A stretch of DNA of 6,145 nucleotides from Acidobacteriota bacterium (lineage in GTDB: Bacteria; Acidobacteriota; Terriglobia; Terriglobales; Acidobacteriaceae): assembly GCA_021810175.1 (NCBI GenBank), contig JAJZJJ010000195.1, positions 1-6,145 of the forward strand. The letters run 5' to 3'. Within the stretch, counting starts at the first letter, position 1. Every line of letters begins with the position of its first letter. Below the pieces are notes generated by a model. That model was not told the origin of the DNA. It did not search any database and saw nothing but the letters and a program-made list of their open reading frames with translations. Of this stretch, positions 5,738 to 6,145 are shown one piece after another. Made by a program: the position numbers and the translations under genes.

Positions 5738-6145
5738 TCAATGCTCGACGATCACTCCATGGCTCCCATGCCCATCGGTGCATGGGGTACCGAGAGGCGC
5801 CCGCTTCGGAGAGAAATCGGCGGTGGTCAGGGCCAGCGGCCCGGAGGTGAAACTGCAAACCGATCCCATCACGGGTGCGGGCGCAACAGGCTTCGGTGGC
5901 GGCGGCTGCGATGTGCCGGCAATAATCACGCCGGTATTGTCTGGACCATAATTGCACGGCGCGCCAATGGCCGCCTGCATGGGAGCGAAGTCGTAGGTGG
6001 TCCCCGCTTTTGGTCCCGAGGTCAATTTGCAGACGGAACCTAAACCAGCTCGCGGCGCGCCGGGCGCAGATGCGCCAGCACTCGCCGATGTCGCAGCGCT
6101 CGACGGTACGGTCACACTTGGCGCCGCCGTATTCGGCGCCACTGT
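5738..6145 (-). CDS. Partial Ala/Pro/Ser-rich protein with two Cys-containing tandem repeats
   Basis: The C-terminal 135 codons of a gene that enters from the right edge; the frame is open to base 6145, so its start lies outside the window. The GTG near 6142 is probably not a start. With that codon as residue 1, the visible part begins with an Ala/Ser/Pro/Thr-rich stretch (1-33). Repeat 1 follows (GSVCKLTSGP at 35-44, Cys63, GVII at 71-74), then a Pro-rich linker (PPPPKPVAPAP, 80-90), then repeat 2 (GSVCSFTSGP at 93-102, Cys121, GVIV at 129-132) and the stop. The two repeats match at 22 of 40 positions without gaps, and both cysteine pairs are exactly 25 residues apart, so a disulfide in an extracytoplasmic location is plausible. 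The composition suggests an exported surface or periplasmic protein, but the signal peptide is not visible. It is convergent with the pseudo-receiver gene, only 23 bases from stop to stop. I do not recognise the family. Confidence 0.75.
   Translation of the reverse strand, partial: TVAPNTAAPSVTVPSSAATSASAGASAPGAPRAGLGSVCKLTSGPKAGTTYDFAPMQAAIGAPCNYGPDNTGVIIAGTSQPPPPKPVAPAPVMGSVCSFTSGPLALTTADFSPKRAPLGTPCTDGHGSHGVIVEH

Noticed and set aside
1..6145. CRISPR array, tRNA, rRNA or insertion sequence
   Set aside because: No regularly spaced direct repeats, no tRNA-like cloverleaf or rRNA motif, and no transposase motif was seen on either strand.

Overview
The window looks like a chromosomal segment from a GC-rich Gram-negative bacterium. 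The style of the proteins (an NtrC-type regulator beside a soluble kinase, and an Ala/Pro/Ser-rich exported-looking repeat protein) makes me lean towards Acidobacteria. That is an inference from protein character only; no rRNA or phylogenetic marker was compared.

Layout. Bases 1-1987 carry two minus-strand housekeeping genes: rph (RNase PH, 1235-1987) and, downstream of it, a LacD-type class I aldolase (112-1104) that ends in a probable rho-independent terminator (about 28-61). Bases 1988-2404 are a 417-base spacer between divergent units. From 2405 the plus strand carries a signalling cluster: a 31-codon single-pass membrane peptide with a strong Shine-Dalgarno (2405-2500); a 170-base gap; a soluble histidine kinase with no sensor domain (2671-3603); an NtrC-family sigma-54 activator that overlaps the kinase by 7 bases (3597-5048); two tandem RNA hairpins at and just after the regulator stop; and a 192-residue protein with a degenerate receiver half and a DHp-like half lacking the phosphoacceptor histidine (5136-5714). 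A convergent minus-strand gene enters from the right edge (stop at 5738). Its visible part is an Ala/Pro/Ser-rich linker followed by two copies of a two-cysteine repeat.

How the parts may work together. The kinase should phosphorylate Asp73 of the regulator, which would then drive sigma-54 promoters elsewhere; no convincing -24/-12 promoter was found in this window. Because the kinase has no membrane or sensing domain, its input must come from another protein. The co-oriented membrane peptide and the receiver/DHp pseudo-protein are the natural local candidates. This four-part arrangement is the most unusual aspect of the window, but the functional link is inferred from gene order and domain content. 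The aldolase and rph genes look ordinary.
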